A DNA stretch of 64,000 bases from Candidatus Wallbacteria bacterium (GCA_028687545.1 JAQTZZ010000019.1:1-64000), one strand, 5' to 3'; shown: positions 1 through 8,757, counted from the stretch's first letter. The notes: generated from the letters alone by a model not told the origin. A program made the numbers and translations.

Positions 1-380
1 AATCCAACTCCGAACTGGCCGATCAGACGCATGTCAGTCCCTGCATCTTTCATTTTGGAAAGAAATGCCTTAGAGCCTGAATGGGCGATTGTACCCAGAT
101 TTTCCACTATTTCTTCAGCAGTCATGCCGATGCCTGTATCAGTAATGTTAAAAGTTTTGTTTTCTTCGTTGCAGCCGATCCGGATCTCGAGCGGCAGGTC
201 TTCTGACTTGTATGATTCGTCCACCAATGCCTGATGATGAAACTTTTCCAGGGCATCCGAGGCGTTCGAAATCAGCTCTCTGACAAAAATCTCTTTTTCC
301 GTATAAAGAGAATGGATCACAATGTCCAGCAGTTGCTTGACCTCTGCCTGGAATTCCATGGTTTTGACGGTTTCGTCCAT
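1..380 (-). CDS. htpG: Hsp90 chaperone HtpG, N-terminal part (runs off left edge)
   Basis: About 126 codons are visible from the ATG at 380; the rest lies outside the window. They form the GHKL ATPase domain of cytosolic Hsp90. The nucleotide-binding signatures ELISNASDA (about residues 35-43), DTGIGM (81-86) and GQFGVG (121-126) are all intact. A strong ribosome-binding site (AGGAGGA, complement of 384-390) sits just upstream of the start. Further upstream on the minus strand is a TTGACA box (complement of 452-457), with only a weak AT-rich -10 about 17-18 bp away, so the gene probably has its own promoter. HtpG folds and remodels client proteins with ATP. Nothing unusual is visible in the part present. 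Confidence 0.95.
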   Translation of the reverse strand, partial: MDETVKTMEFQAEVKQLLDIVIHSLYTEKEIFVRELISNASDALEKFHHQALVDESYKSEDLPLEIRIGCNEENKTFNITDTGIGMTAEEIVENLGTIAHSGSKAFLSKMKDAGTDMRLIGQFGVG

Positions 381-457
381 TCTTCCTCCTTCAAGGCAAG
401 TTATTATTTGCTTTAATAGTTAATTAATTTTTAAAGCATATCATAGAATATTGTCAA

Positions 458-490
458 GAGTAATAAAAAAGGACCTGAATCAGGTCCTTT
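458..490 (-). terminator. Rho-independent terminator of the aldolase gene
   Basis: An 11-bp inverted repeat (AAAGGACCTGA at 468-478, complement at 480-490) is followed, on the minus strand, by a run of T (complement of 461-467). It lies about 110 bp past the aldolase stop codon and before the htpG promoter region, so it probably ends aldolase transcription. Confidence 0.8.
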
Positions 491-552
491 AATAGTTTTG
501 TTTGTGTTTTTTTAACATTCTCTAATCCTATTGCGCTTCGCACAACAGGATA

Positions 553-601
553 AACGACTGTAACGAAATCCTCGCAGTAGCTCGGATTTCTAACAGTCGT
601 T
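553..601. repeat. Imperfect palindrome at the 3' end of the aldolase gene
   Basis: AACGACTGT (553-561) pairs with ACAGTCGTT (593-601), and inside it GAAATCC (565-571) pairs with GGATTTC (584-590), giving one long interrupted stem. It overlaps the aldolase stop codon at 600-602. There is no T-run, so it resembles a REP-like extragenic palindrome or a 3' mRNA stabiliser more than a terminator. Confidence 0.5.
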
Positions 602-1880
602 AATCATCAAAATTCCCGGTCGCCTCGTTCTGCTTTTCCAGCAGTCTCTGGCCTTCCTTATTGATGTAATCGACAGTCCAGAATTTCTTGTCTTCCAGCA
701 CCTTGTCGAACAGCTTGATCTCAGGGGATTTGGCTTCCAGCAGGGCGTCCACAGCCAGGTCCGCGGTATTGCTGCTGTTGAAGATGTTCACGAACAGATT
801 GGTGACAAAATCCTCGACCCCCTTGACCATCCTGTCCTGGATATTCTTCGGCAACTTCTTCAGCTCAGGATCGATATCCTTGTTCAGGTTCTTGTAATCA
901 TTGCCTTTCCACCCCTTGGTTTTGGCGATCTCGATCATTTTCTGCCAGGCTTCGTCCGTGACCCCCAGATCTTTGATTTTGATGAAGTTCTTATCGCCGT
1001 CCAGTTCCGCATTGCCGAATTCATTGACTTTGAGTCCCCATGAAATCATCTGCAGGGCAGTAGCCACATTGGTTTTGGTTGTATTGGTCTTCTGCACAAT
1101 ATCGCGCAGCTTGTCGTAGTTGTTGCCGCTGGTGCCGTGCTGGGCGCCGTAAACGCCGTACTTCTGAATGGCTGCATGAATCTCTGCTGTGCGGCCGACA
1201 TGGATGTTCCCGCCTCCGACTTTCAGGCCATGCACTGTTCCGTTGTTGAGCGCGATCCAGACCGGAAAAATACCGTTGGCATTAAGGGCTTTGATATGGA
1301 AAAGAGCTTCTTCGACAGTGGAAAGACCGATGTCTCCCTTGATCTCGCCGACTTCGGTTTCCATGGACATCCAGGTGGGGATGATCTTGCCGAGTTCAAT
1401 GTTGTAAAGCACGTTCTGGTTGTGAGGCATGTGCGAGGCATCGATGGCAAAAGAAGTGGTGCCTGCCTCGATCAGCTTGGGAATATCTGTCTTGGCTTTG
1501 TTGAAGTCTTCTTCCTTCTTGATCCCGTAATGGTCGGCATGGATGGCTACCACTACCTGCAGCCCGAGTTTTTCCATCAGATTATTGACTTTCTGGGCCA
1601 GATTCAGGGAATTGACTTCGCAGTAGCCTGACTCAGACTTGGCGATCTCGATGATCACAGCGGAATTCGTCCTGGCCGCTGCGCGGAGCACGCCCTCGAT
1701 CACCCATTCATTACGTCCGTTAGCTGCGATTGCAGTGGCATGCTGCCCTTTTTCCCTCATTTTGAGCATGGCAGCGTGAACGGCCTTCCCGCTCACGATC
1801 AGAGCCTTGGATTTCGGAAACAGCTTCTGGATGTTTACCGGCCTGTACTGAAGAGCCTGTTCATACCTTTTCTTGTCCAT
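600..1880 (-). CDS. fba: Class II fructose-bisphosphate aldolase
   Basis: A 426-residue cytosolic zinc enzyme of glycolysis and gluconeogenesis that reversibly splits fructose 1,6-bisphosphate into DHAP and glyceraldehyde 3-phosphate. Class II hallmarks visible are HADHYG (about residue 114, zinc ligand and catalytic Asp), the ETEVGEIKGDIG metal/phosphate segment (about 176) and HGTSGNN (about 248). The protein is longer than the usual 280-360 residues, with an extended C-terminal half seen in one branch of class II aldolases. Its exact sugar preference is therefore less certain than the reaction type. An AGGAGG-type site precedes the ATG at 1880. It stands alone between a terminator at 458-490 and an upstream gene-free stretch. 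Confidence 0.88.
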   Translation of the reverse strand: MDKKRYEQALQYRPVNIQKLFPKSKALIVSGKAVHAAMLKMREKGQHATAIAANGRNEWVIEGVLRAAARTNSAVIIEIAKSESGYCEVNSLNLAQKVNNLMEKLGLQVVVAIHADHYGIKKEEDFNKAKTDIPKLIEAGTTSFAIDASHMPHNQNVLYNIELGKIIPTWMSMETEVGEIKGDIGLSTVEEALFHIKALNANGIFPVWIALNNGTVHGLKVGGGNIHVGRTAEIHAAIQKYGVYGAQHGTSGNNYDKLRDIVQKTNTTKTNVATALQMISWGLKVNEFGNAELDGDKNFIKIKDLGVTDEAWQKMIEIAKTKGWKGNDYKNLNKDIDPELKKLPKNIQDRMVKGVEDFVTNLFVNIFNSSNTADLAVDALLEAKSPEIKLFDKVLEDKKFWTVDYINKEGQRLLEKQNEATGNFDD

Positions 1881-2196
1881 TGATCCTCCTTGGGTTTATT
1901 GAAAACTCATGCACAAACAAATTCGTTACTTTCGGAAGATATTATATCATAATTGCATTTCTCTCAATATCACTTCAGATGAAATTCCGGTCTTTTGAAT
2001 TTCCTTGCAGCGGTGATATTATATTTTCAAACTTGTTGACCTTTGACTTGTTAATGAAACAGAAAAAGCATGGATGTGATGGGGTCAAGTCGTAATTGTG
2101 GCAAAAGATTGGGAACGACATTGACCCCGAACATCAGCTTCTTTTGTGAAGGCATAGGTCAATAATATTTTTCAGCAACATGCATGAGGTCCATCC
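1881..2196. other. Gene-free stretch between fba and hisC
   Basis: 316 bp between divergent genes. It must hold the promoters of the aldolase gene and hisC. It also contains a palindromic repeat at 2081-2128. A short open frame at 1880-2095 has no ribosome-binding site and no recognisable features and is not called. Confidence 0.6.
2081..2128. repeat. Dispersed palindrome, family 1, copy 1
   Basis: GGGGTCAAGTCGT (2081-2093) and ACGACATTGACCCC (2115-2128) form an almost perfect inverted repeat. The inner right flank TTGGGAACGACAT also appears in the copy at 12482-12529. Related palindromes lie at 29249-29295 and 30721-30781. The form resembles the REP palindromes mobilised by RAYT (Y1-family) transposases, but no such transposase is in the window. 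Confidence 0.7.
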
Positions 2197-3252
2197 ATGG
2201 TCAAAGCCCGCAAGCATCTGGACGCCTTCGCTCCTTACCTGCTGCCTTCAGGCACCTGGAAAGGCAAGCTCAGGCTGAACATGAATGAAAGCCACTGGCA
2301 CTGTTCGCCGAAAGCGCTGGAAGTGATCCGTAATTTCGATCCTGCGGATCTCAGTAATTACCCTCAATACGGCGAACTGGTGGAAAAGATTGCAGTCCAT
2401 CACGGAGTGGGCACGGATCAGGTCGTGGCAGGAAACGGGGCAGACGACGTGATCACCCTGATCATGGAAGCCTTCATTGAACCCGGCGACGAGATCGTGG
2501 CCCAGTGCCCGACCTATCCCATGTTCCCGATCATGGGCAGATTGAAGCAGGGAAAGATCATCGACGTCCCTTACGGTCTTGACCTGAAATTCCCTGTGGA
2601 GCGGATGCTCGACGTGATCAATGACAAGACCCGCATGGTGACAGTGGTCAATCCGGCCAACCCTGCCGGGACTTCAATTTCACGCCAGGATCTGATCAGG
2701 ATTTTCGAGAAAGCAAAGAATTCCATCCTGATCCTGGATGAAGCATACAGTCAGTATGCGGGAATTACTCACATCGACCTGCTGTCAAAATTCCCAAATC
2801 TGATCGTGATCTATTCATTCGCCAAGGTTTACGGCATGGCCGGCTTGCGCCTTGGCTACGCGGTTTCGCACAGGCAGAACATCGAAGCCCTGCAGAAAGT
2901 GGTGCTGCCGCTGGCAGTGAATTCGCTGGCAGTGAAGGCCGGAATTCAGGCGATCCAGGACCAGGATTTCGTGAAAAAAGTAGTGGCCGAGATCCGGTCT
3001 GAGAAAGAATTTCTGATTGCAGAAGCGGAAAAGATCGGATTGGAGACTGTCAGAAGCGATACCAATTTCCTGCTCTTCAAGTTTGGAAAGCACTGCCTGA
3101 CAATGCTCGCGGAACTGGAAAACAGGAACATCCTGGTGCGTAATACCTGCAAGTTCCCTGAACTCAAGGATTATCTGAGGGTCACAATCGGGCGCAGGAA
3201 TGAAAACATGCAATTCATCAAAGCTGTTGCGGAAATCATGAAAAAGCTGTAG
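2197..3252 (+). CDS. hisC: Histidinol-phosphate aminotransferase-like PLP enzyme
   Basis: 351 residues, fold-type I aminotransferase. It begins with the HisC-style opening LRLNMNESHWHCSP and has the NYPQYG substrate segment, GNGADDVI for PLP phosphate binding, NPANPAGTSI, ILDEAYSQYAG (PLP-ring Asp and Tyr), and SFAKVYGMAGLRLGY with the Schiff-base lysine at residue 210. HisC converts imidazole-acetol phosphate to histidinol phosphate. In many bacteria it also transaminates aromatic keto acids, and no dedicated aromatic aminotransferase is seen in this window. The gene is about 17 kb from the main his cluster and is followed after 2 bp by a nucleotidyltransferase gene. Related aminotransferases (CobD-like, aromatic) are the main alternatives. 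Confidence 0.8.
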   Translation: MVKARKHLDAFAPYLLPSGTWKGKLRLNMNESHWHCSPKALEVIRNFDPADLSNYPQYGELVEKIAVHHGVGTDQVVAGNGADDVITLIMEAFIEPGDEIVAQCPTYPMFPIMGRLKQGKIIDVPYGLDLKFPVERMLDVINDKTRMVTVVNPANPAGTSISRQDLIRIFEKAKNSILILDEAYSQYAGITHIDLLSKFPNLIVIYSFAKVYGMAGLRLGYAVSHRQNIEALQKVVLPLAVNSLAVKAGIQAIQDQDFVKKVVAEIRSEKEFLIAEAEKIGLETVRSDTNFLLFKFGKHCLTMLAELENRNILVRNTCKFPELKDYLRVTIGRRNENMQFIKAVAEIMKKL

Positions 3253-3254
3253 CT

Positions 3255-3575
3255 ATGGACAGAATTGACAAACACAGGATTTACGAATTGATCGATCAGT
3301 ATGTCGGCCTTCTGAAAATGAACGGGATTCCGCTCTGGCGGGTCTATCTTTTCGGCCCATCCGCAGGAGAAAGCCGGCAAACCGGCTGCGACATAGACCT
3401 CGCAATTTTCTGGGACCTCGAAACACTGGATGGAGTAGACGAGGATGTGATCCTGCGAAAATTCAAGCGGGAAATCGACCAGAGGATCCAGCCCTATTCC
3501 TTTGCCAGGACGGATTTCGACGAGACCCACCCTTTGATCAGAGATATCATTGAAAATGGGGAATGGCTATATTAG
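3255..3575 (+). CDS. Small nucleotidyltransferase-domain protein (MNT family)
   Basis: 106 residues. The motif LFGPSAGESRQTGCDIDLAIF (residues 31-51) matches the polymerase-beta-like consensus LFGSxARG...SDIDL, with the metal-binding Asp pair in DID. Such minimal nucleotidyltransferases often act with a HEPN partner as a toxin-antitoxin pair (the MNT AMPylates the toxin), but no HEPN gene is adjacent. The start follows the hisC stop by 2 bp, so it is probably co-transcribed with hisC. Its stop codon lies inside the left arm of a palindrome at 3574-3607. The target is unknown. Confidence 0.7.
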   Translation: MDRIDKHRIYELIDQYVGLLKMNGIPLWRVYLFGPSAGESRQTGCDIDLAIFWDLETLDGVDEDVILRKFKREIDQRIQPYSFARTDFDETHPLIRDIIENGEWLY

Positions 3576-3607
3576 TGGCTCTTACAATTACTGTTGTTAG
3601 AGCCACT
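3574..3607. repeat. Hairpin repeat, family 2, copy 1
   Basis: AGTGGCTCT (3574-3582) and AGAGCCACT (3599-3607) pair perfectly around a loop reading TACAATTACTGTTGTT. The copy at 12612-12644 keeps nearly the same loop (TCAATTACCGTTGTT) while both arms change together. It may also act as a terminator between the convergent nucleotidyltransferase and secretin genes. Confidence 0.7.
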
Positions 3608-3610
3608 TAT

Positions 3611-3657
3611 CCAAAGACCAAAGGTCTTTGGATTTGGTCTTTGGATTTGGTCTTTGG
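3611..3657. repeat. Short palindrome and three tandem copies of GGTCTTTGG
   Basis: CCAAAGACC (3611-3619) faces GGTCTTTGG (3623-3631), which is then repeated at 3636-3644 and 3649-3657 with a 13-bp period. The left arm can therefore pair with any of the three right arms. It lies at the 3' ends of two convergent genes. Confidence 0.75.
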
Positions 3658-3682
3658 ATTTTCCGTTATCTCAGTTTCATCT

Positions 3683-5035
3683 TCAATTCATGAAATACGG
3701 CGTAATGAAAATCATGATTTCAGTCTTGGTGATATTCCCACTGTGATCCCTGAAAAGCCTGCCGATTATCGGGATGCGTGACAGAGGCGGCTTAGTCTGG
3801 CGGGTATTTTCATCAAACTGATTGATGAGGCCTCCCAGGATTACTGTTTCTCCGTTCTTCAACCTGAGCTTGGTGTCAGCCTCCCTGGTCTTCAGTTCCG
3901 GGGCTCCGCTTTTGGTAGTGGTGCTGGTCGGAGTTGAAACCTCTGTTTTGACGGAAATTGTAACCTCATTCGAGGCATTGAACTGAAGCAATTCAGCTTC
4001 AAGCTTGATGCCTGAATCCACCCAGTCGATCCTGTTGTTCTGCCGATTTACTCCCTCTGCGGTTTCTGATGAGATGATTTCCACCGGAGTGTGAAGTCCG
4101 AGCCTGATCTTGGCGGTTTCCTTGGGCATCAGGATGATCTTGGGTCGAGCCAGTGTTTTCGTCGTGGTGTCACTTTTCACTGATTCATATACGAGATTTG
4201 GTGAAATTATGGTGAGATGTTCTTTTCCGGTTGTTCCGACTGGCTTGAAATCTGCCAGACTTACCTGGGCCAGCGGATCAGAGACAGAAAGCCCGAGTTT
4301 GTCGACTGTGGCGGAAGAGACTTCCAGCAGCTTCATGTCCAGCATCACCTGGGGTTTTTTCTGGTCCAGCTCCTTGATCAGTTTGTCAATCTGGACCATC
4401 TTGTCCTCAGGGGCAAACACGACCATGTAATTGGATTTTTCACTGACAAAGGCTTTCACAGTCCTGTCCACGGATTTTACTATCGCAGAAACCTGCGTCG
4501 CATCTGAATACTGGAGGATGAATGTCCTCTGAACTTCATCGCCCATGTAATTGGCGTCTTTCTGAGCAGGAAATATGAAGAGATTTTTCCGATCCACGAA
4601 TTTGTATTTAAGTCCATTGGAAATGCAGATGTTTTTCAATGCTTCCTTTGGCACCAGGTCCTTCACGATCAGCTGCACGCTTTTATCCGGTACCGCCTCA
4701 TCCAGGAAAAGGTTGTACCCGGCGAGTTCCGAAAGACTTTCCAGAACTTTCCGCAATGTGTTTTTGGAAAGGGAGAGCTGCGTGAAATTTTCACTCGCTT
4801 TAGTCCCGCTTTTCTTTGAATCACTTTTTTTTGGAGTCCCAGGCTGTATGAATTCGCTCACCGGCTCATTCCGGATGGCATCACTGCCTGCCGCTGGTGC
4901 TGAGCCAGCCTCCTGGGTGCTGCCGCTGCCGGGATTCAACAGTGAGTTGAAATCCTTGATTATACTCTCTTCAAGCTCCTCGGCCAGGACAGGCAGGGCT
5001 AAAATCAGGGCAAGCAGAATCGCAAGTTTATGCAC
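3683..5035 (-). CDS. Secretin of a type IV pilus / type II secretion system (PilQ/GspD-like)
   Basis: 450 residues with a Sec signal peptide (about 1-18), then a Ser/Pro/Gly-rich linker to about residue 80. An STN-like N0 domain follows (FTQLSLSKNTLRKVLESLSELAGYNLFLD onward), then an N1 domain with the typical TFILQYSDATQVSAIVKSVD segment. The C-terminal secretin channel domain ends with KLRLKNGETVILGGL, a PIIGRLFR segment and TEIMIFITPYFM. It would form the outer-membrane pore through which a pilus or substrate exits. It is at the downstream end of a minus-strand cluster, directly after a PilP-like gene (9-bp gap). At 450 residues it is short for the family, with few N-domain repeats and no AMIN domain visible. 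PilQ and GspD cannot be told apart firmly. Confidence 0.88.
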   Translation of the reverse strand: MHKLAILLALILALPVLAEELEESIIKDFNSLLNPGSGSTQEAGSAPAAGSDAIRNEPVSEFIQPGTPKKSDSKKSGTKASENFTQLSLSKNTLRKVLESLSELAGYNLFLDEAVPDKSVQLIVKDLVPKEALKNICISNGLKYKFVDRKNLFIFPAQKDANYMGDEVQRTFILQYSDATQVSAIVKSVDRTVKAFVSEKSNYMVVFAPEDKMVQIDKLIKELDQKKPQVMLDMKLLEVSSATVDKLGLSVSDPLAQVSLADFKPVGTTGKEHLTIISPNLVYESVKSDTTTKTLARPKIILMPKETAKIRLGLHTPVEIISSETAEGVNRQNNRIDWVDSGIKLEAELLQFNASNEVTISVKTEVSTPTSTTTKSGAPELKTREADTKLRLKNGETVILGGLINQFDENTRQTKPPLSRIPIIGRLFRDHSGNITKTEIMIFITPYFMN

Positions 5036-5044
5036 AGGTCCTCC

Positions 5045-5542
5045 TTATTCCAGGTCCAGATTGAATTTTTTTTTGGCTCCGTCTTTGATGTCTTCGATTT
5101 CCACTTCTTCTGATGCTGCAGACAGCACCTTGAAATGCTCAAACTCTTCTCCCACTCTGACTTTCATGATCATGTCGTCGTATTCCCAGAGCGTAATTTT
5201 TTTCCCGTGATCGCTGTAGATTCCCAGCAGGCTGAGTTTGCCGAAATCTCCTTTGGGGACAGGTGGCGGTAAAGGTTTAGGCAGTGGTTTGGGCGGTTCG
5301 ACTTTTTTCACTTCAGGAGTCGGATTAGCAGGTTTAGGAGGTTCGACTTTCCTGAAATCAAAGATATTCCGGATCTCATGTGTCGATTCCACAGCCTGAG
5401 TTGGAAAAGTTGCTTTCAGGACCGGGAGTGCTGGCATCTCAGCCCCGAAAATTCCTGCAGTATCCTGAAAATTTCCGATCAGCCTCTGCCCGAGTGTGAC
5501 GACCATTATTATCAAAAAAGACAGCATAAAAATATTTTTCAC
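5045..5542 (-). CDS. PilP/GspC-like inner-membrane periplasmic linker protein
   Basis: 165 residues: an N-terminal membrane anchor (about 1-20), a proline-rich spacer with repeated EPPKP units (about 66-96), then a small beta domain containing FGKLSLLGIYSDHGKKITLWEYDD. The same layout is found in PilP and GspC, which connect the inner-membrane platform to the secretin. Position supports this: it lies between a PilO-like gene (4-bp overlap) and the secretin. Sequence similarity to either family is weak by eye, so the call rests on architecture and order. Confidence 0.65.
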   Translation of the reverse strand: MKNIFMLSFLIIMVVTLGQRLIGNFQDTAGIFGAEMPALPVLKATFPTQAVESTHEIRNIFDFRKVEPPKPANPTPEVKKVEPPKPLPKPLPPPVPKGDFGKLSLLGIYSDHGKKITLWEYDDMIMKVRVGEEFEHFKVLSAASEEVEIEDIKDGAKKKFNLDLE

Positions 5543-6030
5543 TTTTTCAATATCAGAACCCCGCCGAATTTCAGGTTAACATTGCCTTCTCCGGAATCTC
5601 CCAGCTGATCTATGGTATCGATGATCATGAAGGGAAACTCTTCCTCAGCCTTGCGCACAATGTTTCTCACTTTTTCATAATCGCCGGAAGCTGTGATCAA
5701 AAAACGCCTGGTTCTGATCCTTGACCCTTCCCTGGCTTCCTGGTAAGTGATTTCGGAAGCGACAAGCCTGCTTTTTTCACACAATCCATTGAATCGGAAT
5801 CCGAAATCAATGAAGTTTTCCGCAGAAAGGAATTTAGCGGACAACCCCGTAAGCCTCGCTTCCAGCGTACCCAGGTCCTTGTTGTAATCAGCCCACTGCT
5901 CCTCACTGGTCTTTTTCTCCTGATTTTTCGCCTGCAGCGAAGAATGGTATTGATAGAAAGGTGCAAATATCTGCCAGTAATAACTGAGCGTGAATACGGC
6001 GAACAAGATGGTTATTTCTCTAAGTTTCAA
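5539..6030 (-). CDS. PilO/GspM-like inner-membrane assembly protein
   Basis: About 163 residues from a TTG at 6030. That start overlaps the stop of the upstream gene and gives a protein that opens LKLREITILFAVF, directly at the single membrane helix. The frame is open to an ATG at 6093, but that would overlap the upstream gene by 74 nt. After the helix come a coiled-coil stretch (about 30-65) and a ferredoxin-like periplasmic domain, the usual PilO/GspM plan. It would pair with the PilN-like protein and hold the alignment complex. The function is inferred from topology and order. Confidence 0.65.
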   Translation of the reverse strand: MKLREITILFAVFTLSYYWQIFAPFYQYHSSLQAKNQEKKTSEEQWADYNKDLGTLEARLTGLSAKFLSAENFIDFGFRFNGLCEKSRLVASEITYQEAREGSRIRTRRFLITASGDYEKVRNIVRKAEEEFPFMIIDTIDQLGDSGEGNVNLKFGGVLILKK

Positions 6031-6496
6031 AGCTGCACACCATCCTGAAAATGATCTTGTTTTCCAGCAATTTCTGGTTTTCCACCAGGGCATCTGAAAA
6101 CGGTTTCCGGCTCAATCGCTCAAGCAGCAGCTTGAGATCCACATTGGTTTTGCTCTCACCCTTCAGGCTGATCAGCCCTTTGGGATTCACGCTGACTTCC
6201 TTGATCAAAACACCATCTGGCAGTATTTTCTCAAGTTCCGAAAAAAGCGAACCCATCCGGAAACCGATACCTGGAATGAAATCATTGTATTCCTTGACCA
6301 GCAGGCTGATGGCTTCAACTCTTTTCAGGTCAGGCCTGAAAGGCTGTACTCCCTGACGGATTTCCCGGAAATAAATCCAGGTACACAGAATCAGGCAGCA
6401 GTCGGTCAGGATGAGCGCTCCCAAAACATAGGGAAGGAAGACCTCAGTGAAGTCCATTTTTTCTGCAGTCAGCAAGTTGAAACTGACTTTACGCAT
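6020..6496 (-). CDS. PilN-like inner-membrane assembly protein
   Basis: 158 residues. The N-terminus MRKVSFNLL resembles the conserved PilN start (INLLP-type) that docks onto the cytoplasmic actin-like protein PilM. One membrane helix (about 22-44) follows, then a short coiled coil and a periplasmic domain with PDGVLIKEVSVNPKGLISLKGES, typical of PilN/GspL. It overlaps the PilM-like gene by 8 bp and the PilO-like gene by 11 bp, which indicates translational coupling. Confidence 0.7.
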   Translation of the reverse strand: MRKVSFNLLTAEKMDFTEVFLPYVLGALILTDCCLILCTWIYFREIRQGVQPFRPDLKRVEAISLLVKEYNDFIPGIGFRMGSLFSELEKILPDGVLIKEVSVNPKGLISLKGESKTNVDLKLLLERLSRKPFSDALVENQKLLENKIIFRMVCSFET

Positions 6497-7148
6497 GGAA
6501 AATCTCCTTCAATACTGACTCGTTTTTCAGATCCATCGCTCCGTCCATAGCCGGCCCTGCAGTATAGACAAGCTTCCTGTCCGGATCAAAATTATAATAT
6601 GAAAGAGTGGCAAGAAGCTCCTGGCTAAGCCTCTCGCCTGTCTCGGCCTGGATTTTCCTTACAAAAACCGGAGCATGGTCGGAGATCCCGGCAAGCATGA
6701 TCTGTTCATGCGCAAAGATCAGCAGAATCCGCCCTGCTGACTCCATGGCTCTGCAGAGCAAGGGAGTGAGCATGCCGTCCAGTGCCAGCAGGACTCCGTA
6801 TTTGGCAGAATATTCGCTCCAGAACAGGATGGTTTTTTTTTCACAGGCAATCAGCAGAATGTTTGACTCAGAAAGCTGCTTCCAGCAGACGGCTGGATCA
6901 GACATGAACAGTTCCTGCTTCACAGTCCATTTGAAATATGCTGACAGCTCCGCTTTCTTCGCAGGCAGTCTGGCAGCCGGGAGCACCAGGTATTCTACCT
7001 CTGACGGCGGGAGATGCAGCCTGAACTTATGCCCCTGCTGGATCTGTCTGGACAATCCGGTTTCAGGTCTGTAGAAAACCAGTTCCCTGCCGGATAGTAT
7101 CAGCGCATCGCTGCCTTTATTTCTCAAAAGTGACACGATTGAGTTCAA
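6489..7148 (-). CDS. Protein in the PilM/GspL position, divergent
   Basis: 219 residues, no membrane helix and no signal peptide. It lies between the assembly ATPase gene and the PilN-like gene, where PilM (or the cytoplasmic part of GspL) normally sits. It is shorter than PilM (about 350 residues) and shows no clear actin-fold phosphate motifs, although the LSAYFKWTVKQELF segment resembles the PilM/GspL linker that precedes the second subdomain. The frame opens with a TTG at 7148 that overlaps the ATPase gene by 32 nt; a GTG at 7136 is an alternative. The role is inferred from position only. Confidence 0.55.
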   Translation of the reverse strand: MNSIVSLLRNKGSDALILSGRELVFYRPETGLSRQIQQGHKFRLHLPPSEVEYLVLPAARLPAKKAELSAYFKWTVKQELFMSDPAVCWKQLSESNILLIACEKKTILFWSEYSAKYGVLLALDGMLTPLLCRAMESAGRILLIFAHEQIMLAGISDHAPVFVRKIQAETGERLSQELLATLSYYNFDPDRKLVYTAGPAMDGAMDLKNESVLKEIFHA

Positions 7149-8757
7149 AAACAGTGGTCACTCCTTCCTTCAGCTTGCGAATTCCGGAATCCCTGATGCT
7201 TACTATGCCTTCCAGCCTTGCCTTGGCTTCAATCTCCAGCGGGGAAGTTTTACGGATGATCAGTTCCTTGACCGTGTCTGAGAGCGGAAAAACCTCCATG
7301 ATCGCTGTGCGTTCAAAATATCCGGTATAATTGCAATGTTCGCAGCCTGCACCCTTGAAGACATCGAATCCCATGTATTTTCCATCAGCCACCTTGCAGA
7401 ACGGGCAGATTTTCCTGACCAGACGCTGGGTAAGAATCAGGTTGAAAGCTGCAATAAACTGGTATGATTCGATGCCCAGGTTGATCAGACGGAAAATACT
7501 GTCAATGACATGATTGGCATGAATAGTGGAAAAAACGAGATGTCCGGTCAGTGCTGCGTTGATGGCAATGTCTGCAGTCTCAAAGTCGCGGATTTCACCC
7601 ACCATGATTTTATCCGGATCATGCCTGACTATTGATCGCAACCCTTTTTCGAATGAGAGGCCTTTCTTTTCATTGACCGGGATCTGAACTATGTCCGGCA
7701 GCTGATATTCAACCGGGTCTTCGATGGTGATGATCTTATCTTCAGTCCGCTTAATGAATTTGAGGGCTGAATAAAGTGTAGTGGTTTTCCCTGAGCCGGT
7801 AGGTCCTGCTACCAGTATCATTCCGTAAGGCAGACGCACATTTTTCTTAAACACTTCGAGCTGCTCAGGAAAAAAACCAAGCTGTTCCAGGTCAAGTGAT
7901 AGATTCTGCTTGTCCAGGATACGGATTACGATCACTTCGCCGAAAATGGAAGGCAGCACTGAAACACGGAAATCGACGCTGCGTTCCTTGAGGTTGATCC
8001 GGAATCTGCCGTCCTGGGGCGTGCGTTTTTCCGCGATATCAAGATTTGCCATGATCTTGATCCTGGAAACCAGCTGTTCGTGGATTGAGCGATCAAGGTC
8101 CCTGGCGATTTCCTGCAGAATACCGTCGATCCTGTATTTAACCTTGAGATTGTTCTCGTAACACTCGATGTGAATATCGCTCGCCCTTTTTTCCAGGGCA
8201 TTCAGGATCAGGCTGTTCACCAGCTTGATGATTGGATTCTCTATGTTTTTCAGATTTTCCACGATCACTTCGTTGTCTTCCTGGGTGGCAATGTGGCCCC
8301 CGAAATCCTTGACCATCTCGTCAATCACAGACTGGGCCGAAAAATTCAGGCGGATGGCCTTGAAGATCTCGTTTTCAATACCGGCCGCAGGTGTGATCCT
8401 CGATTTGAGCATCCGGCTCATGCGGTCCCTGCTTTTAACATCCAGAGGGTTGGCCATCACCAGAGTGACTGCATCGTCCCTGCGTTCATAGGGGATCATC
8501 TTCTCAGCGATCAGAAGTGAGGGATCAAGGTTTCGAAATTCTTCAGGAAGTATGATGTCTGAAAGCCTGATCAGCGGAATTTCAAGCGCTTCAGCCAGGG
8601 CGGCAGCCAGCTCTTCCGCAGTGAGATATCCCTGGTTGACGAAAAAATCGTAGAGTTTGCCTGCCGGCACTTCTTTGAAATACTCGAGCTGATTTCTGGG
8701 AATTATCCCTTTTGTCAGAAAATATTCCTTGATGCTGGAAGGTTTTTCAGTGCTCAT
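7117..8757 (-). CDS. Type IV pilus / type II secretion assembly ATPase (PilB/GspE)
   Basis: 546 residues. The N-terminal MshEN/GspE-N domain (about 1-150) contains LSDIILPEEFRNLDPSLLIAEK. The hexameric ATPase core follows: SDIHIECYENNLKVKYRIDG (about 193), Walker A GPTGSGKT (318-325), Asp box IEDPVEYQL, Walker B RHDPDKIMVGEIRD and the His box. A tetracysteine zinc site, CPFC and CEHC, is near residue 455. It powers extension of pilin or pseudopilin fibres from the inner membrane. The start overlaps the upstream small gene by 11 bp. No PilC/GspF platform, PilT or pilin gene is in the window. Confidence 0.93.
   Translation of the reverse strand: MSTEKPSSIKEYFLTKGIIPRNQLEYFKEVPAGKLYDFFVNQGYLTAEELAAALAEALEIPLIRLSDIILPEEFRNLDPSLLIAEKMIPYERRDDAVTLVMANPLDVKSRDRMSRMLKSRITPAAGIENEIFKAIRLNFSAQSVIDEMVKDFGGHIATQEDNEVIVENLKNIENPIIKLVNSLILNALEKRASDIHIECYENNLKVKYRIDGILQEIARDLDRSIHEQLVSRIKIMANLDIAEKRTPQDGRFRINLKERSVDFRVSVLPSIFGEVIVIRILDKQNLSLDLEQLGFFPEQLEVFKKNVRLPYGMILVAGPTGSGKTTTLYSALKFIKRTEDKIITIEDPVEYQLPDIVQIPVNEKKGLSFEKGLRSIVRHDPDKIMVGEIRDFETADIAINAALTGHLVFSTIHANHVIDSIFRLINLGIESYQFIAAFNLILTQRLVRKICPFCKVADGKYMGFDVFKGAGCEHCNYTGYFERTAIMEVFPLSDTVKELIIRKTSPLEIEAKARLEGIVSIRDSGIRKLKEGVTTVFELNRVTFEK

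Noticed and set aside
1137-1631. 164-codon plus-strand frame across the aldolase gene
   Set aside because: Antisense to motif-bearing aldolase sequence and without a ribosome-binding site.
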